A DNA stretch of 57,457 nucleotides, taken from contig JAFWII010000036.1 of NCBI GenBank assembly GCA_017533785.1, positions 1-57,457 on the forward strand, read 5' to 3'. This document shows positions 6,987-18,569 of the stretch, in pieces. Every line of letters begins with the position of its first letter. Position 1 is the first letter of the stretch. The notes under the pieces were generated by a model. The model saw nothing but the letters and a program-made list of their open reading frames with translations, was not told where the DNA came from and searched no databases. The position numbers and the translations under genes are program-made. Source of the stretch: Erysipelotrichaceae bacterium. Its GTDB lineage: Bacteria > Bacillota_I > Bacilli_A > Erysipelotrichales > Erysipelotrichaceae.

Positions 6987-7385
6987 ATGAAACTGATCGA
7001 CAAAATCGCTTTGATCTACCTGAAAGACGGAAAGATCCTGACGACTCTTTCCAAAGGGAAGGACACCTATTACCTGCCCGGCGGAAAAAGAGAGGGATCG
7101 GAGACCGATGCCGAGACACTGATCCGTGAGCTGCGGGAAGAGCTGAGCATTCAGATCCTTCCGGAAACGATCGTGCCGTATGGCGTTTTTGAAGCGCAGG
7201 CGCACGGGAAGGCGGAAGGCGTCCTTGTGCGTATGAGCTGCTACACCGCGGAATTCGAAGGCGAACTGAAGCCGGCAAACGAGATCGCGGAGCTCGACTG
7301 GTTTACTTATAAAGATAAAGAGCGGACCTCTGCTGTCGACCAGATCATTTTTGACGATCTGAAACAGAAAGGCCTGCTCGGCTGA
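6987..7385 (+). CDS. Nudix hydrolase
   Basis: A 132-residue Nudix protein. The Nudix box reads G-x5-E-x7-RELREEL near residues 33-55, with the usual glycine near the end replaced by serine. It hydrolyses nucleoside-diphosphate-linked compounds. The substrate is unknown. SD AGAGGAG precedes ATG 6987, and a TAGAAT -10 lies at 6956-6961, so it has its own promoter. Confidence 0.85.
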   Translation: MKLIDKIALIYLKDGKILTTLSKGKDTYYLPGGKREGSETDAETLIRELREELSIQILPETIVPYGVFEAQAHGKAEGVLVRMSCYTAEFEGELKPANEIAELDWFTYKDKERTSAVDQIIFDDLKQKGLLG

Positions 7386-7399
7386 TCACGGAGGCTGTC

Positions 7400-8074
7400 A
7401 TGAGATATTTGTGGATACTGACGATCATACTGTCTTTGACGGGCGTTTCCCCGGACAGTTTTTCGCTGGTTTCCTATATGAAGGATATCATTCACCGGGA
7501 ACTGGAAAAGACCGGCGCGGAATTGCATCATGAAGGAACGATGACCTCGGTCACGACCAGGAACATGTGGATCTCCGAGAACGAAGAGAACAATCTCTGG
7601 GTCATCGACGTACAGGGAACGCCGAAAGAGGTCTATATCGTTGATTCCCCGGAAAGAAAAGAGATCAGTCATTACGAGAGAGTGCATCATGAAGCAGTTA
7701 CGCATCAGGAACCGGTATACGGTGAACGGCGATACTGGACCGTTACGTTTCCGGCATATTCCTCAGTTGTCGCTCCGGAAACATACTATTCCTACGATGA
7801 AGCGTTGTCTGCTGCCGGAGCCCGCGACGGAAATATTGTGAATCCGGCAGGCGATATCGAACGATATATCGTCTCTTACAATACTGTCGTCGACCGGGAA
7901 GCATACGACGAGACAGTAAAAGTCATCGATCAGTATGCCCGCGCGGAAGTGGGGCACTATGAAACGAAGATCCTCGGTGAGATCGGTCACTGGGAGCAGG
8001 GAAACGAGGAACTCGTCGGCATCGGCGAGGGCCAGTATATATCGAAAATGATCCGCGGAGGAGCGGAAGAATAA
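7400..8074 (+). CDS. secreted protein of unknown function, His/Glu/Tyr-rich
   Basis: A 224-residue protein with an N-terminal signal-type hydrophobic segment (about 3-17). The mature part repeats short H-x-E/Y motifs such as ISHYERVHHEAVTHQEPV near residue 88 and GHYETKILGEIGHWEQ near 192, as in some cell-surface proteins. No catalytic motif is seen. The clustered His/Glu could bind metal (inference). GGAGG precedes the start, and it lies 14 nt after the Nudix stop, so it is likely cotranscribed. Confidence 0.6.
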   Translation: MRYLWILTIILSLTGVSPDSFSLVSYMKDIIHRELEKTGAELHHEGTMTSVTTRNMWISENEENNLWVIDVQGTPKEVYIVDSPERKEISHYERVHHEAVTHQEPVYGERRYWTVTFPAYSSVVAPETYYSYDEALSAAGARDGNIVNPAGDIERYIVSYNTVVDREAYDETVKVIDQYARAEVGHYETKILGEIGHWEQGNEELVGIGEGQYISKMIRGGAEE

Positions 8075-8087
8075 GGGGGAACTACTT

Positions 8088-8873
8088 ATGAAAAAAGATT
8101 TGGGAAAGATCATTGCATCGTTTGTGATCCTGGCGATCTGTCTTGCCCTGGCGAATGTGATCGGTCTGGATGTGCGGGAATTCATTTCCAATTTTCACAT
8201 CGACCTTGAATCGCTGCTGAAGGTGCTGATCATCATCACCGCATTGCTGGTGGTGAAGTATCTGCTGAAACTGCTGGTATCCCTTATCCGCATTCCGAAA
8301 CTGGCGACGCTGGTCACGATCCTCCGCAGTGCGATCGACTACATCGCGCTGGTACTGATGGTCGTCTGGTCTTTGCGCATCCTGGGAGCGGATATCAACG
8401 GAATCATTGCCGGCATCGGCATCCTTGCCCTGATCATCGGCACCAGTGCCGAGGGCATCATCGAGGATATGCTGACGGGCATCTTCATGCTGTTTGAACA
8501 GGAGTATAAAGTCGGCGATATCATCGAAGTCGATGAATTTCTGGGAACCGTTACCGAGATCGGTATCCGCACCACCTGTCTGAAAGACAACGCCGGCAAC
8601 GAGAAGATCTTCAACAATTCTTCCATGAAGGACGTCCTGAACCGTTCTTCCTACAAGTCTGTCGCAGTCGTCGACCTGGAGATCCCGGAAGAAGCGCTGG
8701 ACAAAGTGCTTGCCGCGGACTACGGCGATATCAGCTGTCTGGGCGTTGAGGATATTTCCGGCGAACCGGTCGTCCGTTTTACCAAAGAAGTTGAAGAAAA
8801 GGATATCTATAATGCCAGAAGAGAGATGAATCTCTTCCTGCTGAAGAAACTTAAGGAACTCGAAGTCAAATAA
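8088..8873 (+). CDS. MscS-family mechanosensitive channel
   Basis: A 261-residue small MscS-type channel. It has three hydrophobic N-terminal segments (about 7-27, 42-66 and 82-108), a glycine/alanine-rich pore helix (GIIAGIGILALIIGTSAEG), then the MscS beta domain with QEYKVGDIIEV and FLGTVTEIGIRTT. It releases solutes on hypo-osmotic shock. Its stop overlaps the start of the next gene by one base. Confidence 0.9.
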   Translation: MKKDLGKIIASFVILAICLALANVIGLDVREFISNFHIDLESLLKVLIIITALLVVKYLLKLLVSLIRIPKLATLVTILRSAIDYIALVLMVVWSLRILGADINGIIAGIGILALIIGTSAEGIIEDMLTGIFMLFEQEYKVGDIIEVDEFLGTVTEIGIRTTCLKDNAGNEKIFNNSSMKDVLNRSSYKSVAVVDLEIPEEALDKVLAADYGDISCLGVEDISGEPVVRFTKEVEEKDIYNARREMNLFLLKKLKELEVK

Positions 8874-9811
8874 TGGATAAAAAGGAATTCCGCCCCTTGC
8901 CGGAGGAATTCAATCTAGGTTATAAACCACCGGTAAAGGAAGAAGAAGAGGAAAAGAAGAAAAAGAAAAGAAAGCTCCGCAAGGTGCTGGTTTTGGCAAC
9001 CGTGGTCCTGATCATCCTTCCTTTAACACTGCGCACCGGGCTGTTCAGCGATCCTTCTTCCGCCGGGAATGCGGCTTCCAACGCGACAGCCGATCCTTCA
9101 GCGAACAATATGACCGGTGAACCGGATCCGGAAAACGCCGCTCGTCTGAATGAAGGAACATATTATTCCGGAGAGACCTATGCTCACTTCGACAACGAAA
9201 AGGGCTGGTTCTTTAACGGCGAATACTTCATTCCGCTGGAATACGATGCGGAAACACTGGAATACAGAGCCGCCGGCGCATATCCCGAATCGCTTGGACT
9301 GTCTCTCGATTCGACCGCTTATTATGTCACGGCGAAAGGGGAGATCGGGATCGAAGACGACAATCTGCTGATATACGACCCGTTTACGCAGAAAACGGCC
9401 GAATTCCGGCCTTCTTCCGCAAGTTTTGATACGACCTATATCGACCGTGCGAATTCTCTGTCGTTCGAGATCGGTATGCCGTTCGGCAGCTGGACAGGAA
9501 CACTTGAACCGTCTGCAGATCATCCCATGGCATACCTGAAGAGCGTGCAGCTTTCCCCGGGCGGAACACTGACAGTGACGGCAGGAGATACAGAAACTTC
9601 TAACACGAAAGCTTACAGCGGAAGCTGGATTTTGAAGGACGGGATCCTGCAGACATCGTTCGATCTGCCGCTTGAATACGAGATCAAAGCCGGGGAATCG
9701 ACGATACGCTATACATTCAAACAACAGCCGGAGGGCATCCTGCTTTACAGCGAAAAAGGATGTTATCTGTATCTCAACATCTTCGCGTCCCAGGTATTCG
9801 TCAGAAACTGA
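8873..9811 (+). CDS. membrane-anchored extracytoplasmic protein of unknown function
   Basis: A 312-residue protein. Its cytoplasmic N-terminus has a run of glutamates then lysines (about 20-35), followed by one membrane segment (about 37-55), a Ser/Asn/Ala-rich linker and a beta-rich outer domain. No family is recognised. It starts on the last base of the MscS stop, so it is translationally coupled to the channel and may work with it at the envelope (inference). Confidence 0.65.
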   Translation: MDKKEFRPLPEEFNLGYKPPVKEEEEEKKKKKRKLRKVLVLATVVLIILPLTLRTGLFSDPSSAGNAASNATADPSANNMTGEPDPENAARLNEGTYYSGETYAHFDNEKGWFFNGEYFIPLEYDAETLEYRAAGAYPESLGLSLDSTAYYVTAKGEIGIEDDNLLIYDPFTQKTAEFRPSSASFDTTYIDRANSLSFEIGMPFGSWTGTLEPSADHPMAYLKSVQLSPGGTLTVTAGDTETSNTKAYSGSWILKDGILQTSFDLPLEYEIKAGESTIRYTFKQQPEGILLYSEKGCYLYLNIFASQVFVRN

Positions 9812-9836
9812 TATCCGGACAGATCAACAGTGTTAA

Positions 9837-9863
9837 AAACATCCCGCCGCAGGGATGTTTTTA
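9837..9863 (+). terminator. intrinsic terminator
   Basis: AAACATCCC (9837-9845) pairs with GGGATGTTT (9852-9860), followed by TTA. It separates the 6987-9811 run from the heat-shock operon. Confidence 0.75.
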
Positions 9864-9944
9864 TGTGGGATATATCCTCCCGGCAGGTCGTTTCGCGGCC
9901 GTGGACCGGGAGCGAAAAATCGGAAAAACGTGAAAGAAAAAGAA

Positions 9945-9971
9945 TTAGCAATCTTTTGTTGACAGTGCTAA
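9945..9971. promoter_or_regulatory. CIRCE operator 1 (degenerate)
   Basis: TTAGCAATC-N9-CAGTGCTAA, matching the HrcA operator TTAGCACTC-N9-GAGTGCTAA with a few changes. It overlaps the -35 box of the hrcA promoter. Confidence 0.8.
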
Positions 9972-9987
9972 AAGAGTGTTATAAAAT
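9959..9987 (+). promoter_or_regulatory. sigma-A promoter of the hrcA operon
   Basis: TTGACA (9959-9964), a 17-nt spacer and TAAAAT (9982-9987). It is flanked and overlapped by two CIRCE sites, so HrcA can block polymerase directly. Confidence 0.85.
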
Positions 9988-9988
9988 G

Positions 9989-10015
9989 TTAGCAGTGAGA
10001 AAAACAGAGTGCTAA
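9989..10015. promoter_or_regulatory. CIRCE operator 2
   Basis: TTAGCAGTG-N9-GAGTGCTAA. Its right arm is perfect and runs into the hrcA SD (AGGAGG, 10017-10022). Confidence 0.9.
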
Positions 10016-10030
10016 AAGGAGGTGAGTTCC

Positions 10031-11047
10031 GTGCTTACTAGCAGACGTATCGAAATCTTGAAGGCGATTATCGATGAGTTTATCGATACGGCTGAACCGG
10101 TTGGTTCCAAGACTCTTCAACAGAAGTATCACCTCAGTTATTCAAGCGCCACGATCCGAAACGAGATGGCAGCCCTGGAAGCTGAGAATTACCTCGAAAA
10201 GCCACATACTTCCGCAGGCAGAGTTCCATCCAACAAAGCGTATCAGTTCTATTGCGAACATCTGTTGGAGAAGAGCGTTGATGAGGATGTGAAATATGCG
10301 TTAAGCAATATCTTCGATCAGAAATCGATGAATATCGAAGAGGCGATCAAAGAGAGCTGTTCCATTATTTCTGAAATGACCAATCTGGCAAGCGGAATCC
10401 TCGGCCCGGACGCCTCGAAACAGACTCTGGAACACATCCAGCTGATCCCGGTCGATGAAAAGACAGCTGTCTGCGTCCTGATCACCAACGTTTCCCATAC
10501 GGAACACAAGGTATTCCATTTCGAAGAAGCGATCTCGGTGGATGACATCAAGAAGTGTACGGATATCATCAACGATCGACTGAAAGGGATCCCGCTGTCC
10601 CAGCTGACAGAAAGACTCACAGCGATCAAACCGCTGCTGGTGGAACATGTCAAACGTTATGAAATGCTGTTCAACGCATTCCTGGGAGCGTTCGTGAAAT
10701 TTGCAAGCGACACGATGTATATCAGCGGCGCGAGCAACATGATGTATCAGCCGGAATTCAGCGATATCGAGCGTATGCGTTCCCTGATCACCCAGATTAA
10801 CGATTCAAGGATGTGGCGTGATCTGGTCAGCGACAAAAACGCATCCGATCTGGCACTGCAGACTTCGGATGGCACCCAGATGATCTGGAAAGATGATCTG
10901 GCGGTCATCACGAATGATATCCACGTCAATGAACAGGCAGATACCGTGAAGCTGATGGTCGTCGGTCCGAAGCGTATGCAGTACGAGAAGATCGTCAGTC
11001 TGATGGATTTCATTGGACGGGAGATCGAAAAGATCTATCGCAAATAG
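10031..11047 (+). CDS. hrcA: heat-inducible transcription repressor HrcA
   Basis: A 338-residue HrcA. The N-terminal winged helix has RRIEILKAIIDEFIDTAEP and the conserved VGSKTL and SYSSATIRNEMAALE recognition region (about 20-55). The GAF-like and dimerisation parts follow. It represses the heat-shock genes through CIRCE and is refolded by GroEL in known systems. I chose GTG 10031 (8 nt after AGGAGG) because GTG 10022 overlaps the SD. Two CIRCE sites upstream make it autoregulated. It ends in TAG, 9 nt before grpE. Confidence 0.96.
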   Translation: MLTSRRIEILKAIIDEFIDTAEPVGSKTLQQKYHLSYSSATIRNEMAALEAENYLEKPHTSAGRVPSNKAYQFYCEHLLEKSVDEDVKYALSNIFDQKSMNIEEAIKESCSIISEMTNLASGILGPDASKQTLEHIQLIPVDEKTAVCVLITNVSHTEHKVFHFEEAISVDDIKKCTDIINDRLKGIPLSQLTERLTAIKPLLVEHVKRYEMLFNAFLGAFVKFASDTMYISGASNMMYQPEFSDIERMRSLITQINDSRMWRDLVSDKNASDLALQTSDGTQMIWKDDLAVITNDIHVNEQADTVKLMVVGPKRMQYEKIVSLMDFIGREIEKIYRK

Positions 11048-11056
11048 GAGTGTGAA

Positions 11057-11626
11057 ATGGACAAAAAGAAAAAAGACATGCCTGAGATCCATAAGATTGA
11101 GGATACAGAAGAGATCGTTGAAGATCTGAATGAAGAAGCTGTCGAAGAAACCCCGGAAGAAAAGGGGACCGAGACGCTGAAAAAAGAGATCGAAACTCTG
11201 AAAACAGAGGTCGACCGTCTGAAAAACGAATATGCCAGAGCATATGCGGATACCGAGAATATGCAGCGTCGTCTGCAGAACGAAGCAGACCAGGCGAAGA
11301 AATACCGCATCCAGAGCTTCGCTCTCGAAGTACTGCCGGCACTCGACAATCTCGAAAGAGCTCTGTCGCAGGAATGCGCAAAGGAAGCGGAAGGTTACCG
11401 CAAAGGCGTAGAGATGATCTACTCACAGCTGACCAAAGCCCTGAAGGCGGAAGGCGTCGAGGAGATCGATGTGCTCAACAAACCGTTTGACGCCAGCACA
11501 TCGCAGGCGATCATGCTTGAGAAAAAAGAAGGTGTTGAATCCGGCGTCGTAACGGCAGTCTTACAAAAAGGATATATGCTTAAGGATCGTATTTTACGAG
11601 CCGCTATGGTGAAAGTTTCTGAATAA
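11057..11626 (+). CDS. grpE: GrpE nucleotide exchange factor
   Basis: A 189-residue GrpE. It has an acidic disordered N-terminus, a long coiled coil (about 30-95) with YARAYADTENMQRR, then the beta domain with VLPALDNLERAL and ILRAAMVKV. It releases ADP from DnaK. It is the second gene of the heat-shock operon. Confidence 0.96.
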   Translation: MDKKKKDMPEIHKIEDTEEIVEDLNEEAVEETPEEKGTETLKKEIETLKTEVDRLKNEYARAYADTENMQRRLQNEADQAKKYRIQSFALEVLPALDNLERALSQECAKEAEGYRKGVEMIYSQLTKALKAEGVEEIDVLNKPFDASTSQAIMLEKKEGVESGVVTAVLQKGYMLKDRILRAAMVKVSE

Positions 11627-11640
11627 ATGAGGAGGAATGA

Positions 11641-13482
<1,842 letters not shown>

Positions 13483-13485
13483 GCT

Positions 13486-14730
13486 TTGAAAAAGCTTGTG
13501 ACCCTCCTGCTGGTCCTTCTGCTCACCGCCTGCGGCGGCAGCGGCAGCAAGGAACCGGCAGCGACGGAAGAACCAAATAAAGAAGAACCTGTAGAAGAAG
13601 TTGTGATCGACGTCACTCCGCTGCTCGACATCAAAGCGAAGGCGAATCGCGAGACTCCTCTCTTTCAGCTCGAAGGAGAGGAGCTCCGTGAGGTCGGAAA
13701 ACTCTGTGAAGGAGCGGTCATCGATACTTCTTCCGACAGCCGCGGCAACTATGTCGGGCTGAAGGGCGGGGAATACTATGTCCACGCTACGGATATCGAA
13801 AACAGCGGACGCTACTACCGTTTTGACAATCATCTGCTGACGCTGGGAAGTGTCAGCACGGCAGAGAACTATTCTCTGTATGATGTCAAAAACCACAAAC
13901 TGTTCAGCGGAGAAGGAAGCACGTCTTACGACGTCGTTGTCCGCGCCACCGAGGAGGATCCCCGTTATGGTGTTCTGTTCCTGAATCAGGTCGTTTATCT
14001 TTTCAAGGAAGATACGCAGGAATTCAGCGAGACTGTACCGGAAGGGGCTGCATCCAGCATCCCGGTGATGATGTACCACTTCTTCTATGACGATTCAAAA
14101 GATCCAGCGCCGTCAGACGGAAACTATCTCGGAGTCAGCGAACTCGACGAACAGCTGAACTATCTGAAAGAGAACGGCCGCGATACGCTGACGATGCGGG
14201 AAACGCTCTACTTCATGCAGGGAAGGGCGGAAGTCCCGGACAAGGCGGTCACGATCACGATCGATGACGGTGACCCAAGCGTATACGAATACGCGTATCC
14301 TGTATTCAAAAAATACGGGCTGAACGCGACCCTGTTCCTGATCTGCGGCTGGCTTGATCCGGAAATGCCGTTTGAGTTCTGGGAGATGCGTGAAGCCGGT
14401 ATGGAACTGCAGTCCCACGGTTTCCTGACCCACCAGGGCGGATGCGAAGGCATGCAGCACGGCGGCAGGATCCTCTGCATGGATTACGAAGAAGGTGTCC
14501 AGGACACGAAGATGTCGCTGGATTACTGTGACGGCGGATTCGCTTACTGCTATCCGTTCGGCGACTTCAACGACCATGCGGTCCAGATCCTGAAGGATGC
14601 CGGCGTCAAGATCGCTTTCACCACCCAGAACGGCTGGATCGACCCATCGCAGGACATCTATGCTCTGCCCAGAGTCCGTGTCAGCGGCGGTCAGGGTCTG
14701 AACGCGTACATCGCGAATATTGAGAGGTGA
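13486..14730 (+). CDS. lipoprotein polysaccharide deacetylase (CE4/NodB domain)
   Basis: A 414-residue lipoprotein. The signal peptide ends in a LLTAC lipobox (Cys about 16). A low-complexity linker and an SH3-like or unknown region follow (about 40-180). The NodB domain (about 185-400) has TIDDGD (metal Asp pair), the SHGFLTH zinc site and YPFGD. It probably deacetylates peptidoglycan or another surface glycan outside the membrane. The start is TTG 13486, 3 nt after the dnaK stop, with AAAGGA inside the dnaK end. It sits between dnaK and dnaJ, so it should be expressed with the chaperones, an unusual insertion. Confidence 0.85.
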   Translation: MKKLVTLLLVLLLTACGGSGSKEPAATEEPNKEEPVEEVVIDVTPLLDIKAKANRETPLFQLEGEELREVGKLCEGAVIDTSSDSRGNYVGLKGGEYYVHATDIENSGRYYRFDNHLLTLGSVSTAENYSLYDVKNHKLFSGEGSTSYDVVVRATEEDPRYGVLFLNQVVYLFKEDTQEFSETVPEGAASSIPVMMYHFFYDDSKDPAPSDGNYLGVSELDEQLNYLKENGRDTLTMRETLYFMQGRAEVPDKAVTITIDDGDPSVYEYAYPVFKKYGLNATLFLICGWLDPEMPFEFWEMREAGMELQSHGFLTHQGGCEGMQHGGRILCMDYEEGVQDTKMSLDYCDGGFAYCYPFGDFNDHAVQILKDAGVKIAFTTQNGWIDPSQDIYALPRVRVSGGQGLNAYIANIER

Positions 14731-14734
14731 CGAT

Positions 14735-15880
14735 ATGGCAGATAAAAGAGATTATTATGATGTGCTGGGCATCGCCAAAGGCGCCAGCGACGATGAGATC
14801 AAAAGAGCCTATCGACGCCTGGCAAAGAAATATCACCCGGATGTAAACAAAGAACCGGGTGCGGAAGAAAAATTCAAAGAGATCAACGAAGCCTATGAAG
14901 TGCTGAGCGATCCGCAGAAGAAAGCAAGCTATGACCAGTTCGGCTTTGCCGGAATGGACGGTATGAACTCCGGATTTGGAGGCGGCGGCTTCAGCGGCGG
15001 CTTCGATGATCTGGGAGATATCCTGAATTCCTTCATGGGCGGTATGGGAGGTTTCTCCGATTTCGGCTTCGGCGGGCGGCGCAGCAGCAGCCGTGCTTCC
15101 ACCGGTCCGATCAAGGGCGATAACCAGTACATGTCCATGGATATCGATTTCCTCGATGCCGTGCACGGCGTCGACAAGGTGATACGTCTGAAGGTGGATC
15201 AGCCCTGCGAACACTGTCACGGAACCGGAGCGGAAAACCCCGGAGACATCGAGACCTGTTCGACCTGCGGAGGCAGCGGACGCACCGTTCATCAGACGCG
15301 TACCGCATTCGGCGTCATGCAGCAGGTCGGCGTATGTCCGGACTGCCGGGGCAGCGGCAAACGGATCAAAGTCCGCTGTTCCCACTGCCGGGGTGAAGGC
15401 TATATCACCAAGAACGAGGAGGTCGAGATCTCCATTCCGGAAGGCATCAGCTCGGGTCAGCAGATCCGGGTAAGCGGAAAGGGTGAGCGCGGACGCAACG
15501 GCGGCCCGAACGGCGACCTCTATATCGAGATCAATGTCCTGCCGCATAAATACTTCCGCAGAGACGGCAACGATATCCACATCACCGTGCCGATCTCCGC
15601 GATCGATGCCACGCTGGGCACTGAGATCGAAGTGCCGACGATCCACGGAGATGTCGAACTGACCATCCCGGCCGGTACGCAGCCGAAGCAGAAGATGCGT
15701 ATCAAGGGCTACGGCGTCAAGGATCTCCGCAGCAGCAACCGCGGTGATGAATACGTCGAGATCGATGTGACGATCCCGAAGAAGATCACCCGCGAGGAAA
15801 GAGAACTCTACATGCAACTGGCGAAAAAAGGCGAGAAGAAAGAATCCGTCTTTGACCGCTTCAAGAAAAGCTTTAAGTAA
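14735..15880 (+). CDS. dnaJ: co-chaperone DnaJ
   Basis: A 381-residue type I DnaJ. It has a J domain (about 5-70) with YHPDV, a Gly/Phe-rich region (about 75-125), four zinc repeats [24 protein letters not shown] and CSHCRGEG (about 150-215) and the C-terminal substrate domain. It stimulates DnaK ATPase. GAGGTG precedes ATG 14735. Earlier frame codons lie in the deacetylase end. A perfect hairpin overlaps the stop codon. Confidence 0.97.
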   Translation: MADKRDYYDVLGIAKGASDDEIKRAYRRLAKKYHPDVNKEPGAEEKFKEINEAYEVLSDPQKKASYDQFGFAGMDGMNSGFGGGGFSGGFDDLGDILNSFMGGMGGFSDFGFGGRRSSSRASTGPIKGDNQYMSMDIDFLDAVHGVDKVIRLKVDQPCEHCHGTGAENPGDIETCSTCGGSGRTVHQTRTAFGVMQQVGVCPDCRGSGKRIKVRCSHCRGEGYITKNEEVEISIPEGISSGQQIRVSGKGERGRNGGPNGDLYIEINVLPHKYFRRDGNDIHITVPISAIDATLGTEIEVPTIHGDVELTIPAGTQPKQKMRIKGYGVKDLRSSNRGDEYVEIDVTIPKKITREERELYMQLAKKGEKKESVFDRFKKSFK

Positions 15881-15899
15881 GGGGCGACCCTTACTTAAA
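15872..15899 (+). repeat. 12-bp hairpin overlapping the dnaJ stop, without U tract
   Basis: TTTAAGTAAGGG (15872-15883) pairs perfectly with CCCTTACTTAAA (15888-15899) around loop GCGA. It is followed by an A-rich run rather than T, so it is not a standard intrinsic terminator. It may shield the dnaJ mRNA 3' end or affect read-through to clpB. Confidence 0.6.
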
Positions 15900-15911
15900 A
15901 AACAAAAAACG

Positions 15912-15938
15912 TTAGCACTTGGATCATTAAAGTGCTAA
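15912..15938. promoter_or_regulatory. CIRCE operator 3 (clpB)
   Basis: TTAGCACTT-N9-AAGTGCTAA, a symmetric CIRCE site 13 nt before clpB ATG and touching its SD (AAAGGAGGT). It places clpB in the HrcA regulon. No clear separate -35/-10 pair is visible between dnaJ and this site. Confidence 0.9.
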
Positions 15939-15950
15939 AGGAGGTACTGA

Positions 15951-18524
15951 ATGAATATTGAGGAAATGACAGAAAAACTGCAGCAGATCTTCATGAAAGC
16001 GATCCAGAGGATGCAGGATCTCCGCAATCCGGAGATCACGACCGAGCATCTTCTGAGCGCCTGTCTGGAAGATGATGACCTGACCGCTTTTCTGGAAGAC
16101 AACAGGATCTCCGCGGACCGGCTGAAAGAGATCGCGGAAGAATATCTGAACAAACTGCCGGTCAACGATGTCGTGACGGAGCCGCGGGTGTCCTCGATCG
16201 TATTTGAATCCTACAGCGAGGCGCAGAAGCTGAAACAGGAGCGCGGCGACCAGTATCTCGGCGCATTTCTCTTCTTCATCTGCCTCCTGTACAACCGTTC
16301 CGGAGTCGCGGAGGAGATGCGCCGCAGCATCCCGTGCACGAAGGAAGAACTATTGAAAAAAGAATTGGAAGAAAGAGGTGAGACTATGACAATTCAGGAT
16401 AAAAGCCAGGAAAACAACCGTAATCCGCTGGAGAAATATGGACGCAATCTGGTCGAGGACGTAAAATCCGGCAAGATCGACCCGGTCATCGGACGTGATG
16501 ATGAGATCCGCCGTGTGATCGAGATCCTTTCCCGTAAAACCAAAAACAATCCGGTCCTGATCGGTGAACCGGGCGTCGGTAAGACCGCGATCGTCGAAGG
16601 TCTGGCCTGGCGTATCATGAACGGCGACGTACCTCTTTCACTGAAAGGCAAGGATCTGATCGAACTGGATATCGGCGCCCTGATCGCCGGCGCGAAATAC
16701 CGCGGTGAATTCGAGGAGCGTCTGAAAGCGGTCCTGAAAGCCGTCAAGGAAAAGGACGGCCAGATCATCCTGTTCATCGATGAACTTCATAACCTGGTCG
16801 GCGCCGGCAAGACGGAAGGCGCGATGGACGCGGCCAACCTGCTGAAGCCGATGCTGGCGAGAGGGGAACTGAAGTGTATCGGTTCCACGACTTACGATGA
16901 ATACCGCAAATATATCGAAAAAGACAAAGCGCTTGAAAGACGTTTCCAGAAGATCGACGTCGATGAGCCGAGCGTCGAAGATACCGTCTCCATTCTTCGA
17001 GGCCTGAAAGACCGTTTCGAATCCCATCACGGCGTCAAGATCCGTGACGAGGCGATCATCGCTGCTTCCGTGCTCAGCAACCGCTATATCACCGACCGTT
17101 TCCTGCCGGACAAGGCGATCGACCTGATCGATGAAGCCTGCGCGGCGACCAGAGTCGAAATGGACTCGATGCCGGCGGAGCTTGACGAACTGATCCGCCG
17201 CATCCGCCAGCTCGAGATCGAGGAAGTCTCCCTGAAGAACGAGGAAGACGAAAAGGCGCTGCTGCGTTACGAGGAACTGAAGAAGGAACTCAAGCAGCTG
17301 CGTGCGCGTAAGGACGAGCTCTACGACAAATGGAGCAGGGAAAAGGAAAAACTGACGGAAGTCAAGAAAGCCAAGGAAGACCTCGAAAAGGCGAAACTGG
17401 CCTTCACCTCCGCCCAGAACGACGCCCGTTACGAGGAAGCCGCCAAGCTTCAGTACGAAACGATCCCGGCTCTGAAGAAGAAGATCGAGAGCTTCTCCGC
17501 GGAGAACGACGGGGAAAGAATGATCCAGGAAGTCGTCGACGAGGAAGCGATCGCCAAAGTCGTTTCCAAGTGGACCCATATCGAAGTCAGCAAGCTGATG
17601 TCCAGCGAGCGTGAGAAACTGCTGCAGCTGGAAAAGATCCTGACGAAACGGGTCATGGGACAGTCGGAAGCTCTGCATCTCGTCAGCGACGCGATCCTGC
17701 GCAACAAAGCCCAGATCGGCGATATGAACCGTCCGATCGGCTCCTTCCTGTTCCTCGGCCCGACCGGCGTCGGTAAGACCGAAGTCGCCAAGGCGCTGGC
17801 GGAACAGCTGTTCGACGACGAAAACAAGATCGTCCGTATCGATATGTCCGAATATATGGAGAAGTTCTCCGTATCCCGTCTGATCGGTGCTCCTCCGGGC
17901 TATGTCGGTTATGAGGAGGGCGGCCAGCTGACCGAAGCCGTACGCCGTAAGCCGTATTCGATCGTCCTGCTCGACGAGATCGAAAAAGCGCATCCGGATG
18001 TCTTCAACATCCTGCTGCAGATCCTCGACGACGGACGTATCACCGACTCCAAGGGTGTCACTGTCGATTTCAAGAACACGATCATCATCATGACCTCCAA
18101 CCTCGGCAGCGAATTCGCCTTCGAGAAGGATCACGAGAAGAAAGTCGATGAATACGAAGCGCTGATCAAGGCGACCTTCAAACCGGAGTTCGTCAACCGT
18201 ATCGACGAGATCGTCATCTTCGAACCGCTGAACGCGAAGGTCATCAAGGAGATCGCCTACAAGTTCCTCGGTCAGCTGATCGACCGCATGAAGGACAGCA
18301 ACGTCAACCTGTCCTTCACCGACGAGGCGATCGAAAAGATCGCGGAACTGGGATACGATCCGACCTATGGCGCACGGCCGATGAAACGGCATATCCAGCG
18401 CAGCGTCGAATCCCAGCTTGCCCGTTTCGTGATCGCGAACCCGGCAGCGAAGAATATCGAAGTCGGCTACGACAAAGACCATTACACAGTCACCGAAAAG
18501 AACGAAGAGACTGCAGCGGCATAA
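15951..18524 (+). CDS. clpB: ATP-dependent disaggregase ClpB
   Basis: An 857-residue ClpB. It has Clp N repeats (about 1-145), AAA1 with GEPGVGKT (about 205) and [12 protein letters not shown], a coiled-coil M domain (about 405-525) that marks ClpB rather than ClpC, and AAA2 with GPTGVGKT (about 605) and [13 protein letters not shown]. It rescues aggregated proteins with DnaK. Directly downstream of a CIRCE site and of dnaJ, so disaggregase and Hsp70 are co-regulated. Confidence 0.96.
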   Translation: MNIEEMTEKLQQIFMKAIQRMQDLRNPEITTEHLLSACLEDDDLTAFLEDNRISADRLKEIAEEYLNKLPVNDVVTEPRVSSIVFESYSEAQKLKQERGDQYLGAFLFFICLLYNRSGVAEEMRRSIPCTKEELLKKELEERGETMTIQDKSQENNRNPLEKYGRNLVEDVKSGKIDPVIGRDDEIRRVIEILSRKTKNNPVLIGEPGVGKTAIVEGLAWRIMNGDVPLSLKGKDLIELDIGALIAGAKYRGEFEERLKAVLKAVKEKDGQIILFIDELHNLVGAGKTEGAMDAANLLKPMLARGELKCIGSTTYDEYRKYIEKDKALERRFQKIDVDEPSVEDTVSILRGLKDRFESHHGVKIRDEAIIAASVLSNRYITDRFLPDKAIDLIDEACAATRVEMDSMPAELDELIRRIRQLEIEEVSLKNEEDEKALLRYEELKKELKQLRARKDELYDKWSREKEKLTEVKKAKEDLEKAKLAFTSAQNDARYEEAAKLQYETIPALKKKIESFSAENDGERMIQEVVDEEAIAKVVSKWTHIEVSKLMSSEREKLLQLEKILTKRVMGQSEALHLVSDAILRNKAQIGDMNRPIGSFLFLGPTGVGKTEVAKALAEQLFDDENKIVRIDMSEYMEKFSVSRLIGAPPGYVGYEEGGQLTEAVRRKPYSIVLLDEIEKAHPDVFNILLQILDDGRITDSKGVTVDFKNTIIIMTSNLGSEFAFEKDHEKKVDEYEALIKATFKPEFVNRIDEIVIFEPLNAKVIKEIAYKFLGQLIDRMKDSNVNLSFTDEAIEKIAELGYDPTYGARPMKRHIQRSVESQLARFVIANPAAKNIEVGYDKDHYTVTEKNEETAAA

Positions 18525-18539
18525 CGCTGCAGTCTTTTT
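18509..18539 (+). terminator. terminator of clpB
   Basis: GACTGCAGCG and CGCTGCAGTC (10 bp) flank GCATAA, so the clpB stop codon is in the loop. TTTTTC follows. Confidence 0.85.
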
Positions 18540-18569
18540 CTTTTTGCGGAAAACTGATATAAAAGGGGT

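Noticed and set aside
15872..15899. Intrinsic terminator after dnaJ
   Set aside because: The hairpin is followed by A-rich, not T-rich, sequence on the coding strand.
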